Shown here: piece by piece, positions 1-9,959 of the stretch
Layout of the letters: each line of letters begins with the position of its first letter
Position numbering within the stretch: the first letter of the stretch is position 1
Assembly (NCBI GenBank): GCA_015179025.1
Contig: WHUX01000024.1
Span: forward strand, 1-64,000
DNA: 64,000 bases
Source of the DNA: Terfezia claveryi
Lineage: Eukaryota; Ascomycota; Pezizomycetes; Pezizales; Pezizaceae
Direction of reading: 5' to 3'
The notes under the pieces: model-generated
Told to the model about the DNA's origin: nothing
The model's input: only the letters and a program-made list of their open reading frames with translations
Databases searched by the model: none
Made by a program: the position numbers and the translations under genes

Positions 1-119
1 TGTTGTTCGGAGTTGGGGTTCTTGTCCTTACTCTTGTTGTTGTTGTTTTCTGTGTTGATTTTGCCGGTTATCGTGCCCAGTCCTCCTAGTCGCTGGAACT
101 CCAGCCTAAAGGGGGATAG

Positions 120-625
120 TATAACAACCATGTGTTCAGTTGTCATCACCTGCAATCGCAGGTGATGGGTCATTGCCATTGTTGTCTTTGTCATCACCTG
201 CGATCACAGGTGATGGGTTATTGTGTTATCATTACCTTGCTTGGCTTCTGAGATAGGGAAGCTTATTTTCCCCATTGCTCTGACTGAGTTATGTATATAT
301 AGAGCCTGTCCCTCGTACTGTCGTTGGATCCCCATCCAACGTCTTGTATATCCAATATAGGGCCTTGCTTCTCTCCACGTTGGTGCATCTCCTTTGTGCA
401 CCTTCTCGCCTTGTCTCTGCAGCCCAGCTGCCTCCCTTGACACACACGGCAACTGCTTCCGCATATCTCGTATCCCTTGCCCTCTGCCTCTCTTGCCTCT
501 TGCCCTTGCCCCCGTCTCAGCCTCCCCCTGGTCACACACGTAGCATTCCTACGTGTGTGTTATCCGAGCCTTGCCCTTGCCCTGGCGTACCCCTTGGTCG
601 CCTTGCCCCCAGAGCCGTCGCTACA
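120..625 (+). repeat. 3' LTR of G1
   Basis: 506-bp LTR, homologous to the 512-bp LTRs of G3. U3 holds two copies of a near-perfect palindrome (144-167 and 192-215). A TATA-like stretch (about 291-302, TATATATAGAGCC) precedes the conserved R/U5 part that begins CCTGTCCCT. Confidence 0.85.
144..215. promoter_or_regulatory. Pair of U3 palindromes in the G1 LTR
   Basis: Two 24-bp palindromes, half sites CATCACCTGCRA / TCGCAGGTGATG, start 48 bp apart (144-167 and 192-215) and lie about 80 bp upstream of the LTR TATA box. The same pair is found in both G3 LTRs (12194-12216 with 12241-12264; 17934-17954 with 17980-18003) and, decayed, in the G5 LTR (56862-56884 with 56910-56932). Their position in U3 suggests a binding site for a dimeric regulator. 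That role is inferred. Confidence 0.5.
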
Positions 626-2993
626 GCCTTGTACTGATTGATATTCCCATTAGCATCTCGCTTAATCTTAAATACCCACTTGCTTCTAATAATATTCCTA
701 TTCTGTAGTGTTGGAACCACTTTGCAAACATCTTGATCCTTCATAGCTTCCTACTGATCATTCATACCCTTTCTTCATTTTTCTTCATCAGGTGAATTTA
801 CAGTCTGTTTCAAGGTTTGAGGTTCATCACCATGTTGTAAGACTAAAGTGATCAATACTTTATCTTCTTTGTTATCCTCATCAAAGACTTCAGATAGGTC
901 TTCAATTAATCTAGAACAACCATCAAACTGTATCTTTATACCAATTATAGGGATGATAAGAGCTTATGCAGTTCCGAATTTGATTGGTTTAAAAACAGCT
1001 TGACCTGCCTTAGTAATGGTTGTAGGTCTGACTATTTTTCCACTAACTATTTGGGTGAAGTTTCCATAGTTGGAATCATCAGGTAAAGATTGTCGAAGGT
1101 CTTGAGGAAGTGAAGTAAGTGGTGAGTATTTATCTCGGTTCTGAGGTAGAGGAGGTAAGTAAACTTGTGGAGTTGGTTTGGAAATAGGTCTAAGTGCTGG
1201 TAGAGGAGAAGATAACATTGCAGTTGATATTGGAGGAATAGGTAGTAAGGAAGTAGTTGTGTTTGATGTTGTTTCAGTTGGATAGGAAAGAGTCATATCA
1301 GGGAACTATACTTTATGAACGAGTGGGTGTCCCTTGAAATACCATTCTTCTGCTTGTTTTGGATTTCGTATATACCATTGTTGCCAGAAATATTCATTTG
1401 GGAATTCTGAGCTTGTGTATAGGATTACTTCAAGTGGAGAAACAGGAGAAGAAGCAGTATTCGTAGTTGGTGACCGTGATGGATTAGTCGAGTTAGATGT
1501 AGGTAGAGATACCCCTTCTGGAGTTGTACTCGGTCCGAAATGACATCTTGTGCTCAAACTGTATAAGTATACTTTCTAGAAGGTACATGAACCTTATAAA
1601 TAGCTGTGCTTTTAGTATAACCAATGAATATACCTTTTTCAGCCCGTAGTAGGAGTTTACTACCTGCAGGTCATCATTCCTCAGGTATATGTATATAATA
1701 TTCCTTACCGAAGGGTTGAAAGTGAGAGATGGTAGGTTTATTGCTGTAAAAGACCTCATAGAGAGTCTTCCCTTTGACAGTACTATGAGGTGACCAATTT
1801 CGGGGGTAGGTCGAAGTTGAGCATGCTTTAGCCTAGAATCTTTTGTCTATATTCATCAACATAGCCCTCATCATATTCTGTATTGTTCGGTTGAAGCGTT
1901 CAGCTATACTATTAGATTCATATAAGTAAGGAGGCATTAGTTCATATATGATGCCTTTTGACTTAAAGAACTGTTCGAGATCTTTGTTAATATACTCTCT
2001 ACTATTATTAGTGCGAAAACGTTTAACATGGTGTGATGTTTGCTTTTCAACCAAGGTAATTAAGTCTTGGATTGATTTAGTTGAGTTGAATTTCTATTTA
2101 AGGAAGTAGACTTAGAAAGCACAAGAGTAGTTATCAATAAGTGTGATAAAGTAGCTTGCTCCACCAAAAGAGGGTGTGGGGAGTTTACTACTGAAATCTG
2201 AGTGAATGAGTTTGAGAATATTGGAGGCATGAGATGTTGTAGACTTAGGGACAGAGTGAGTAGATTTGGTGAGTATGCATGGCTCGCAATGATAGTTATC
2301 AGGGGGTGTTGGGAGAATATCACCATCAGAGTAGAGTTCTTTATGCTTGAGGACAGTAATAGATTGATGACCGAATAACTGATGCTAGTGATCGATTGTT
2401 TTTCAAGAGGAGGAAACCAATGCCTTTTCATTTGACTCAATAATAAACAGGAGACTTCCAACAAATTCTACTATAAATAACACAGAATCATTACCTTTCT
2501 TCATAATATAAAACCCAGAGTCTATAGAAAAAGTAGAGAGATGAAATCGAACAGTATTCTAAGAAAACAGTGAGTGACCAAGAGAAAGAACATATCAAAC
2601 ATTGACAAGATGAACAGTAGAAGTAGAGCCATTGGGGAGTAGACAGTTAAGAAAGACGGTCCCTTTTCTTTTAGCTTTGAGGAGATTATTGTCAACTCCT
2701 TCTACAGTTCCACTATCCTCTGAAAAGTTCCCGAAGTGTCCTATATTATTAGTCATGTGAGTACTGCATGCTGTATCGAATTTCCAGATAGTTTTTCGGG
2801 ATGGGTTACTAACACTGAGAGCCTCGTCCTTGGAGCTACCAGAGCTGCCAATGATAAGTGCTTGTTTCTTCTTGTCTTCCTTATTTTTATCCTTCTTCTT
2901 ATCTTTATTTGACTTCTTCAACTTTTGGTATTTCTGCCATGTATGACCTGTATATTTATCGAGTTGATACTTCTTGCAATAGGTGCATTCCAC
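626..2993 (-). pseudogene. Copia pol pseudogene (protease, integrase, RT start)
   Basis: Minus strand. Segment 2595-2993 carries a degraded zinc knuckle (CTYCKK...GHTWQK, last Cys replaced) and the Copia protease block around DTACSTHM, where the usual form is D-S/T-G/A-C-S-x-H-M. Segments 1833-2464 hold the integrase core, including KRFRTNNSREY and the conserved block ending SIAERFNRTIQNMMRAML, where the DDE Glu lies in AERFN. Segment 1493-1759 is the integrase C-terminal region. Segment 964-1296 is a Pro/Ser/Thr-rich linker. Segment 626-744 is the RT start with SKWVFKIKRDANGNI. At least six stops or frame changes make it non-functional. Confidence 0.85.
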
Positions 2994-3026
2994 ATCAGAG
3001 CTGCTGTTCTGTTGTTGTGTTTGCTG

Positions 3027-3780
3027 CTATTGAGGCTTGCCTTTCTTCTTAAAGAAGGTAGAGAAAGCAGTGTACTGTTTTTCGATTTCAGAACCAACAG
3101 AAAGAAGATGTAGTTTTACATCGGCATAATTAAGGTCGGACTTAGTTGAGAGATTGTCTATGATATTAGCGTGATGTTCAATAAGGAAGGAGAGGAGGAT
3201 GTTCCTTTTGGCTTTGTCCTTATCAAGGAAAGTATAGAGGGATTTGCGATATTCATTTGTAGAGCCAGTGAGAGAGTAAAGTCGAGACCACTTAGTCTCA
3301 TATTGCTCAATGAAGTCGGCGAAGGAGGTAGTAGGAGTGTAGGTTAAGGCCAAGGTAAAGAGTGTGCACAGTTGATATACAAAAGAGAATGGGGTATCAC
3401 GGTAATACTGGTCTTTAAGATGAGTCCAGATTTCATGTAGTAAATCAAACTTAGAGATAACCTTCAGTATAGGTTTGCTAATAACCTTTATTAGCATTAG
3501 GATAGCTTGATTTTCCATAGCTGTGAAGAGTTCTTTCTCTTCTTGTGTCACATCTGTTGCAGGTTTAAGTCCTTCAATAATGAGTTCCTTACAACCCATG
3601 CCTCTCATAATCATCTTGACAGTATCAGCCCAGTCTTTGTAGTTGTTTTTGCTGGTAAGTGACTCGAGATTGTTGAGTTTAACTGGAATAGGCTTGAAGT
3701 CTTTCGGTGGTTAGAAGATAGAAGGTATAGCCTTTCCTTTACCACTAGAACCTGAACCTAAACCAGATGCTATTGTATAG
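3027..3780 (-). pseudogene. Copia gag (UBN2-type capsid) pseudogene
   Basis: The longest open part is 3027-3614 (195 aa, minus). It has the UBN2/Copia gag pattern: LLHEIWTHLKDQYY, then a region with FADFIEQYETKWSRL and LLSFLIEHHANIIDNL. The frame continues upstream to about 3780 with typical N-terminal gag sequence (KLNNLESLTSKNNYKDWAD), separated by one stop. The N-terminus is Gly/Ser rich. It would form the capsid of the retrotransposon particle. Stops and the fused decay downstream make it dead. Confidence 0.8.
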
Positions 3781-3790
3781 ATATATATAG

Positions 3791-4473
3791 GAGGGAAGGT
3801 AAATGCGAAAAAGTTATCGAGTTGTCTTGAGCTATTCCAGGCTCATAACCTATTGAAAGGTTACTATAAGCAGAGGTATCGCAGTAGTAATTATGGAGGT
3901 AGTAGCGGTGGACAGTAGTACTATGAAGTAGAGAGTGCAAGCAAGCAGAAGTGCGAGAGAGCAGATAGTAGAACTATGTCAAGAGTAGACAGTCTATTGA
4001 GTCTAATTAAGAAGTGTGTAGAAATAAATACAGGAGTAGAAAACTCATATATAATAGTACAAGTTGAGAGTAAAGATCTAGTAAGAAAGTCTAAGTTACA
4101 TAACCTAAGAATAGTATATCATACACATGTGAATAAAGAAATATATAGAGGTGCACGACTGAGACAGTAATATGAGTCAACAAATATAATAGAAAGTCAT
4201 AGAAGAGGTAATTGTTGAGTCATGACAACTAAGACAAGTAAGCAGTAACCTTAAGTAGTAAAGCAGTATCATGCAATGATAATAAATACTAAGTTAAGAA
4301 AGTAAGCAAAGATAATAGGAATATGTAAAAGACATGTGAACATATGTGAAAGAAATAATACAGAAGTCTTTAATCAGGTAGCAAGTGTCCATATTAGGTA
4401 TCAGCATAATGTGGAAGTAATTGTAAGAGAGAACGATATATTGTATGGAAATACTTAACTATATTGAAAGGAG
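3791..4473. other. Unassigned purine-rich region
   Basis: About 680 bp between the Copia gag and the DNA transposon. The + strand is rich in A and G (many AGTA/AAGTA words). The open frames are short and match nothing I recognise. It may hold the decayed 5' LTR of the Copia element, but I cannot define its ends. Confidence 0.3.
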
Positions 4474-6151
4474 ATGATTATTTTCAACACTTATACAATC
4501 CCTGTTGAGAAGCTTGGTAAGTATTTAGGAAGTGGTTATCCAGCTTACTCATATCAAAATTATGCCGCAGTATACCACAATTCTGACACTATCAGTTTGA
4601 AAGCAAACGGCATCAAAAACATCAAAAACGCCTTATGGTCAGTCCCAAATATAAATCCACCTGAGCTTGTTTGAGGAGATGTTTTGCATAATATCCTCCT
4701 AGAAGTATTAAATCATTTAATGTATTGGATTGAAGGTTTTCTAGAATACTATGAGCGGATTAATGTATTTGACTATATCTGGCATCGGTTGCCTCCCTAC
4801 CTTAGATTTTCAGTTCCGACTAAGGGATACCGAGTTGTTTTATAATGGTCGGGAAAGGAAATACGGAACTTTGGTAAAGTCATTCTTGGAACATTTACTA
4901 TGGCGTTGTATCGGAAGGCCAACCAACCACGACCTACCAGAGGTTAGGTACAGGAGTTCAATTAAGCAATTCGCTGCGTACGTAGCATCACTGCCTTCTA
5001 TCTCATGACTCAGTATCCTAGTCATATGTATAAGACAATTTCTTATTTATAAGAATATTTGTGTGTGTTTCATGAAACTAAAGTTATGTTCTTGAGGTTC
5101 TGTGCTGATAAGAAAACAAAAAAGGCTGCTGCAGAAGTATATAAAGAGTTGTTGAAGGAACAAGCTGGATTGTTGGTTGAAGACCTCACAGCATCGGAAA
5201 AGGTTAGGATGAATCAAGAGAATACCTTGCACCATCGGGAATTAGTGAATGATATTTTACAAGAAGGGGCGCACTTCAATTTCCCAAAAGTCTATTTAAT
5301 TTCCCATTATGCTAACAGATTTTAAAGTTTGGGACTTTAGCTTAATATTCTATAGATATCAGTGAAGCCATGTATAAAGGCCTTAAGGATGCTTACTATC
5401 GAAGTAATAGGGTTAATGCAATACCACAAATAGTTACTACCTATACAAGGAATCATACTTTTGCTATGAAGGACTTGACACTTAATCTATGGAACCAGGT
5501 TAGGCAAAATGGAGATATGATACTAGGTGTTGGACAGGTCTACTTGAAGTTGTGGGTAAAAATTGAGTTAGGATTAATACCCAGCCTTAAGAATCTGGAG
5601 CATATAACTAGCTTACCAGGTCTAGTACTGACAACGCAAGTGTTTTTAAGGCAGGAAGTTAGAAGCATGGATTCTGACTCTACCAGGCTATTAGTTCAGG
5701 AAATTCATTCATATAGGATACTTCAAATTCTAGTGCTAAAATTCAATAGAGAAGGGTTCATTTTGCATAATGCTAGATGTACCAAAAAGTTTCATAGAAA
5801 GAAAAGACATGATTGGATATGGGTAAGAAGACAGCGTGCATTGGATGAAGCACCAGTAAGGATGCTGAATAGACGAATACCAGGATGAATCAATATATTG
5901 TTTAAAGTAATAACTATGGCAAGAATAGTGCACCGGTTGGTGTATGTGAATCTGCTTCAATGTATCGGGGGAAATGCTGTATAGGGCACAGAAGGGATGG
6001 TTTACATTGGATTGCTGATGAGTGGGGAAGGGGTTATAGTTAAGATATCACAAATAGAAGGATTGCACATTTGATACTATTAGAGCTGGGGGAAAGTTGG
6101 TTGGTAAATAATAGAATAAACTTAGAGACATGGAATACGATTTATGATTAG
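4474..6151 (+). pseudogene. Plavaka-type (CACTA superfamily) transposase pseudogene
   Basis: The C-terminal half or more of a Plavaka transposase can be followed with two frame changes. Recognisable blocks are NINPPEL (about 4650), YWIEGFLEYYERINVFDYIW (about 4725-4784), YRKANQPRPTRG (about 4910), a Lys/Glu-rich stretch (about 5110-5220), ISEAM-KGLKDAYYRSNR (about 5360-5410), GTEGMVYIGLLMSGEGVIVK (about 5980-6045) and the terminal SWLVNNRI...TWNTIYD ending at TAG 6149-6151. Several in-frame TAA/TAG codons sit where the family has Gln, consistent with CAA/CAG changed to TAA/TAG. The family name comes from recalled similarity; no search was run. Confidence 0.7.
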
Positions 6152-6178
6152 AGAAATGGAATATGATTTATGATTAGG
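6129..6178. repeat. 26-bp tandem duplication at the transposase 3' end
   Basis: Two adjacent copies of a unit containing ATGGAATAYGATTTATGATT overlap the transposase stop. This duplicates the last codons and the stop. Confidence 0.7.
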
Positions 6179-6305
6179 AAATAATAAACTTGTGACTACA
6201 GTTGGGGGAAGAGCCACAAAGAATGTGAAGTGTCGGATATAAAACAGGTGCCAGGTGAATGTTAGGAGGCTATGTGTAAGGGTGTATAGAGGTAAGCAGA
6301 AAATT

Positions 6306-6515
6306 GTAACGCATAGGATGGTATAAAAATACTTGATGCATCCTGACACAGATTTGTATCTGCAATTGTGTCAGAACACACATTGGATGCAAAGAAGGTA
6401 AAAAGGTTGTTGTAATGTATAGGACGGAGAAAACATAGAAAGTGCATCCTGACTCAGAATTTTTTCTGCTGATGTACCAATACCAAATACATCCTGATGA
6501 CAACACCCTCAGAAT
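6306..6515. repeat. Two ~105-bp repeats with FB1-end-like sequence
   Basis: Two direct copies begin TGTAAYGYATAGGAYGG (6306 and 6411), each followed by GCATCCTGACWCAG and a T-rich run. The second copy ends TTTTTTCTGCTGATG (about 6460-6475). Its reverse complement resembles the left end of the foldback element FB1 (CATCAGCAAAAA...GTCAGGA). It is probably a relic end of the same family. Confidence 0.4.
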
Positions 6516-6639
6516 GAAAATCGGAGTCACAGTCTACACAGAGACCAGAATCAACAACAAAAAATAGGATTTAATCTTAGTATCAATCTCAACACTAAAC
6601 CCAATATAGAAAAATGGAAGGACTTAGATTGGGATACCA

Positions 6640-7235
6640 TCATAAAAAAATTGGATCAGAAGATGAATATGCTATTAATTAGAGACAAGAAATGTCTATG
6701 GTGTTGGAACCCTAGACACTCCTACAAGGACTGTAGGAAATGACAAAATAAGGTACCTATGTATACAGCTGCACAAGATTTAGCTATACCGATAGCTACT
6801 AAAAGCAAAAACAACAAGGATAAAATCAAGAAATGACCTTTATTAAGACAAGTATCAGTTTTTAGTAAGGTATTCCTAAGAGCTAACGAATACCCCGCAC
6901 TAGCTTTAATTGATCTCCAAAAGAAAGAAGGAGACTTAATTAATTCTCAATTTATACACTAATACAAAATACAGACTAGAAGTATTGAGAAGAAATTATT
7001 AAGTATTGCAATTAAAGGCTTAAAAGGAATAATAGACAAAGCTTGTACTATCAAACTAGATTGGATAGGTTATGTAGAAGAATGAATGTTCTATATAGCT
7101 CATTTGATTGGATATGATATGATACTAGGAGAACTTGCTTTCAGCAAAATGTGAGCAATAATTCCTGTCCATCAGGAATCAGTCACTATCCAACCGGAAA
7201 TTATTCCATGATTCCAGCTAAGTATATAGAAGAGA
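6640..7235 (+). pseudogene. G2 gag zinc knuckle and protease remnant
   Basis: A clear CX2CX4HX4C knuckle (CLWCWNPRHSYKDC, about 6692-6733) follows a Lys-rich stretch. After one stop comes a retropepsin-like region: ALALIDLQ (about 6900), then DLINSQFI and a C-terminal AHLIGYDMILGELAF (about 7095-7145) like the hydrophobic ILG motif of retropepsins. The active-site D-S/T-G is degraded to DLQ. Confidence 0.65.
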
Positions 7236-7699
7236 TCTAGAACCACCGCGAATGGTATAACATCAGCAAAAAAAAATGTATGTCAGGACGTACCACTAAG
7301 CATTCGGACACGAGTTTGCATCCTGTGCATCCTGTGCGTCTAGATGCACTAGAACGTTGCCCCCTCGCCTGTGACACAACACCAATGCTGGGCAGTTGCT
7401 CTCGCATCTGGACGCACTGGAACGTTGCCCCCTCGCTTGGGATGCAACACTAATGCTAGGCAGTTGATCTCGCATCTGGGACGCACTGGAATGTTGGCCC
7501 CGTGCCTGGGACGCAAGCATACGTGCAACCTTTGTCCCGACGCACTTGGAAACACAACCCACTTACAGCTTGCATCTGCTACGTTCTTACACCAGCCAGC
7601 TATGTAGCCGGGTTTGCAACCTTTGAATATGCATGCAGCAGAAATATTCATTGTATTCGCCAATTATTATATACACAGAGTGGTATTTAGCAATAGATA

Positions 7700-7850
7700 T
7701 GTACATGGAACATTTGTGCAGCAACACTCGCTCTAACCCTTGGCCTAACCTTCGCTTTAACTCTCATTATATCTATTACTCTAACTCTCACTCTAATGCT
7801 CGCTCTAATTCTCGCTCTAATGCTCTCTCTAATACTCACTGTAATATGCT
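7700..7850. repeat. CTCTAA-rich tandem repeat in the left arm of FB1
   Basis: Degenerate 6- and 12-bp units (CTCGCTCTAATG, CTCTAA, CTCTAAC). It is mirrored in the right arm at about 9280-9400, where the strand reads GGTTAGGCTAAGGGTTAGAG. Some units look like degenerate telomere repeats. Confidence 0.6.
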
Positions 7851-8165
7851 GGGAATAATGAGCAAAGGGAAAAAGCTCGGGGAAAGAAAGTATATATACA
7901 GGAAAACCATAGTTGCCAAGGCTGACTGCTAAGGCCGACAATTTAGACTTTCTGAAGACAATGAGATAAGGGATAATAAGAGAAGTGGCACAACAGTGAT
8001 CAACGATGCTCAGCCCCCCATTCGTATGTGGGTGCCGTACTACTCAATACCTGGTGTGGTAATAGTCATATTGGGAAATCGTAGTCGTAGTACTGCAACT
8101 GAGACAAGTACTACGGAGTTCACGCTTTGTGATATATCCCGTAGGAATTCATGCATTCACGGGCA

Positions 8166-8951
8166 TATATATATAAGTATCAGAAAGCACGAGTTTCTCG
8201 CACATATATATATATGTCTCCAAAAGTACAAGTTTCTCGTACATATATATATATGTTTCCAAAAGCATGAGTTTTTCGCATATATATATATGTCTCCAAA
8301 AGCACGAGTTTCTCGCACATATATATGTATATTTCAAAAGCACAAGTTTCTTGTATATATATATATATGTCTCCAAAAGCATGAGTTTCTCGCATATATA
8401 TATATGTCTCCAAAAGCACGAGTTTCTCGTACATATATATATATGTTTCCAAAAGCACGAGTTTCTCGCATATATATATAAGTCTCCAAAAGTACGAGTT
8501 TCTCGCATATATATATATATATCTCCAAAAGCACGAGTTTCTTGCATATATATATATATGTTTCCGAAAGCACGAGTTTCTCGCATATATATATATATCT
8601 CCAAAAGCACGAGTTTCTTGCATATATATATATAAGTCTACGAATGCATGGATTTCTCGCATATATATATATGTTTCCAAAAGCACGAGTTTCTTGCATA
8701 TATATATATATGTTTCCAAAAGCATGAGTTTCTCGCACATATATATATATGTCTCCAAAAGTACGAGTTTCTCGCATATATATATATAAGTCTCCAAAAG
8801 CATGAGTTTATCACATATATATATATATAAGCACGTGAATGCATGTATTTCTCGCATATATATACCTATATAAGCCCGCGAATGCATGGATTTGTCGCAT
8901 ATATATATATATGCAGCGAGCACATGGGTTTCTCACATATATATGCTTATA
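8166..8951. repeat. ~40-bp hairpin-forming minisatellite, loop of FB1
   Basis: About 18-20 head-to-tail units, each an alternating AT run followed by TGTCTCCAAAAGCACGAG and TTTCTCGCA. Within a unit CGAG-TTT-CTCG can form a 4-bp stem with a 3-base loop, and the AT run is self-complementary. Units vary mainly in AT length and at CACGAG/CATGAG. The same unit occurs in reverse orientation at 63260-64000. Confidence 0.9.
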
Positions 8952-9959
8952 TAAGCCCATACATGCATGAATTCCTACAGGATATATCACAAAGCGTGAA
9001 CTCCGCAGTACTTGTCTCGGTCGCAGTACCTGACTACGATTTCCCAATATGACTATTACTATGCCAGGCATTGAGTAGTATGGTACCCGCGTGCGAATGG
9101 GGGGCTGAGCACCATTGATCACTGTCGTGCCACTTCTCTTATTATCCCTTATCTCATTGTCTTCGGAAAGTCTAAATTGTCGGCCTTAGCAGTCGGCCTT
9201 GGCAACTATGGTTTTCCTGTATATATACTTCCCTTCCCTACGCTTTTTCCCTTTGCTCATTATTCCCAGCATATTACAGTGAGTATTAGAGAGAGTATTA
9301 GAGCGAGAATTAGAGCGAGCATTAGAGCGAGAGTTAGAGCGATGGATACAACGAGAGTTAGAGCGAAGGTTAGGCTAAGGGTTAGAGCGAGTGTTGCTGC
9401 ACAAATGTTCCGTTTACATATCTATTGCTAAATACCTCTCGGTGTATATAATAATTGGTGAATACAATGAATATTTCTGCTGCATGCATATTCAAAGGTT
9501 GCAAACCCGGCTACATAGCTGGCTGGTGTAAGAATGTAGCGGATGCAAGCTGTAAGCGGGTTATGGTTCCATGTATACTTGCGTCCCAGGCACGGGGGCA
9601 ACATCCCAGTGCATCCCAGATGTGAGAGCAACTGCCCAGCATTGGTGTTGCATCCCAGGCGAGGGGGCAACGTGCCAGTGCGTCCCAGATGCAAGAGTAA
9701 CTGCCCAGCATTGGTGTTGCGTCCCAGGTGTGTGAGCAATGTCACAGTGCGTCCTAGACACGAGCGCAACTGCCAAGAATTGGTGTTGCGTCCCAGGCAT
9801 GTGAGCAACGTCCCAGTAGGTCAGGGTGGTAGCGCAACAAGTGATCGCGTCCTGATTTTGAGTTATTATCCCGTACGTTACATGTGTCTGACGCACAGGA
9901 CGCAAATATTATTTTTGCTGATAAAGATCAGCATATACACAGGTTAGCTGGGAATTAGT

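Larger units (their letters stand above)
1..625 (+). mobile_element. G1: 3' end of a Ty3/Gypsy chromovirus with its 3' LTR
   Basis: Bases 1-119 match the untranslated 3' internal end of the complete element G3 (compare 17765-17902) and end in a polypurine tract (about 105-119). The LTR follows at 120-625 (506 bp). It starts TATAACAACC, a decayed form of the family start TGTCACAACC, and ends CTACA. The body of the element lies outside the window to the left. The element interrupts a reverse-strand Copia reverse transcriptase just after its SKWVFKIK block. The five bases after the LTR, GCCTT, would be the target duplication, but the left partner is not in the window. Confidence 0.85.
626..3790 (-). 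mobile_element. Decayed Ty1/Copia retrotransposon, cut by G1
   Basis: Read on the minus strand, the order is gag (UBN2 type), protease/GAG-pre-integrase, integrase, a linker, and the start of reverse transcriptase. This is the diagnostic Copia order, with INT before RT. The RT is interrupted at base 626 by G1, so the rest of RT, RNase H and the 3' LTR lie beyond the left edge. I found no clear 5' LTR or primer-binding site right of 3790. Many in-frame TAG/TAA stops sit where related proteins have Gln or Trp. Confidence 0.85.
7261..9923. mobile_element. FB1: 2.66-kb foldback element with ~0.9-kb inverted arms and a minisatellite loop
   Basis: Left arm 7261-8165 and right arm 8952-9923 are inverted copies of each other. 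The ends read YATCAGCAAAAA at both sides. Arm landmarks in inverted order are a 60-70-bp tandem motif with TGCTGGGCAGTTGCTCTCGC, a CTCTAA-rich stretch, the block AGCCCCCCATTCG and TGATATATCCYGTAGGAATTC. The right arm is longer because it holds more copies of the 60-70-bp motif. The loop (8166-8951) is the minisatellite. No transposase gene is present, so it would be a non-autonomous DNA transposon of foldback type. It sits inside G2 between protease and RT. I see no convincing target duplication. Confidence 0.7.

Noticed and set aside
144..215. Palindromic repeats in the LTR as a possible CRISPR-like array
   Set aside because: Only two copies per LTR, in a eukaryotic retrotransposon U3; no array or cas genes.
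8149..8923. Long overlapping frames on both strands in the FB1 loop (up to 247 codons, minus strand)
   Set aside because: They are produced by the tandem minisatellite, which lacks stops in several frames on both strands; the peptides are Tyr/Ile/Arg repeats with no start context or domain.
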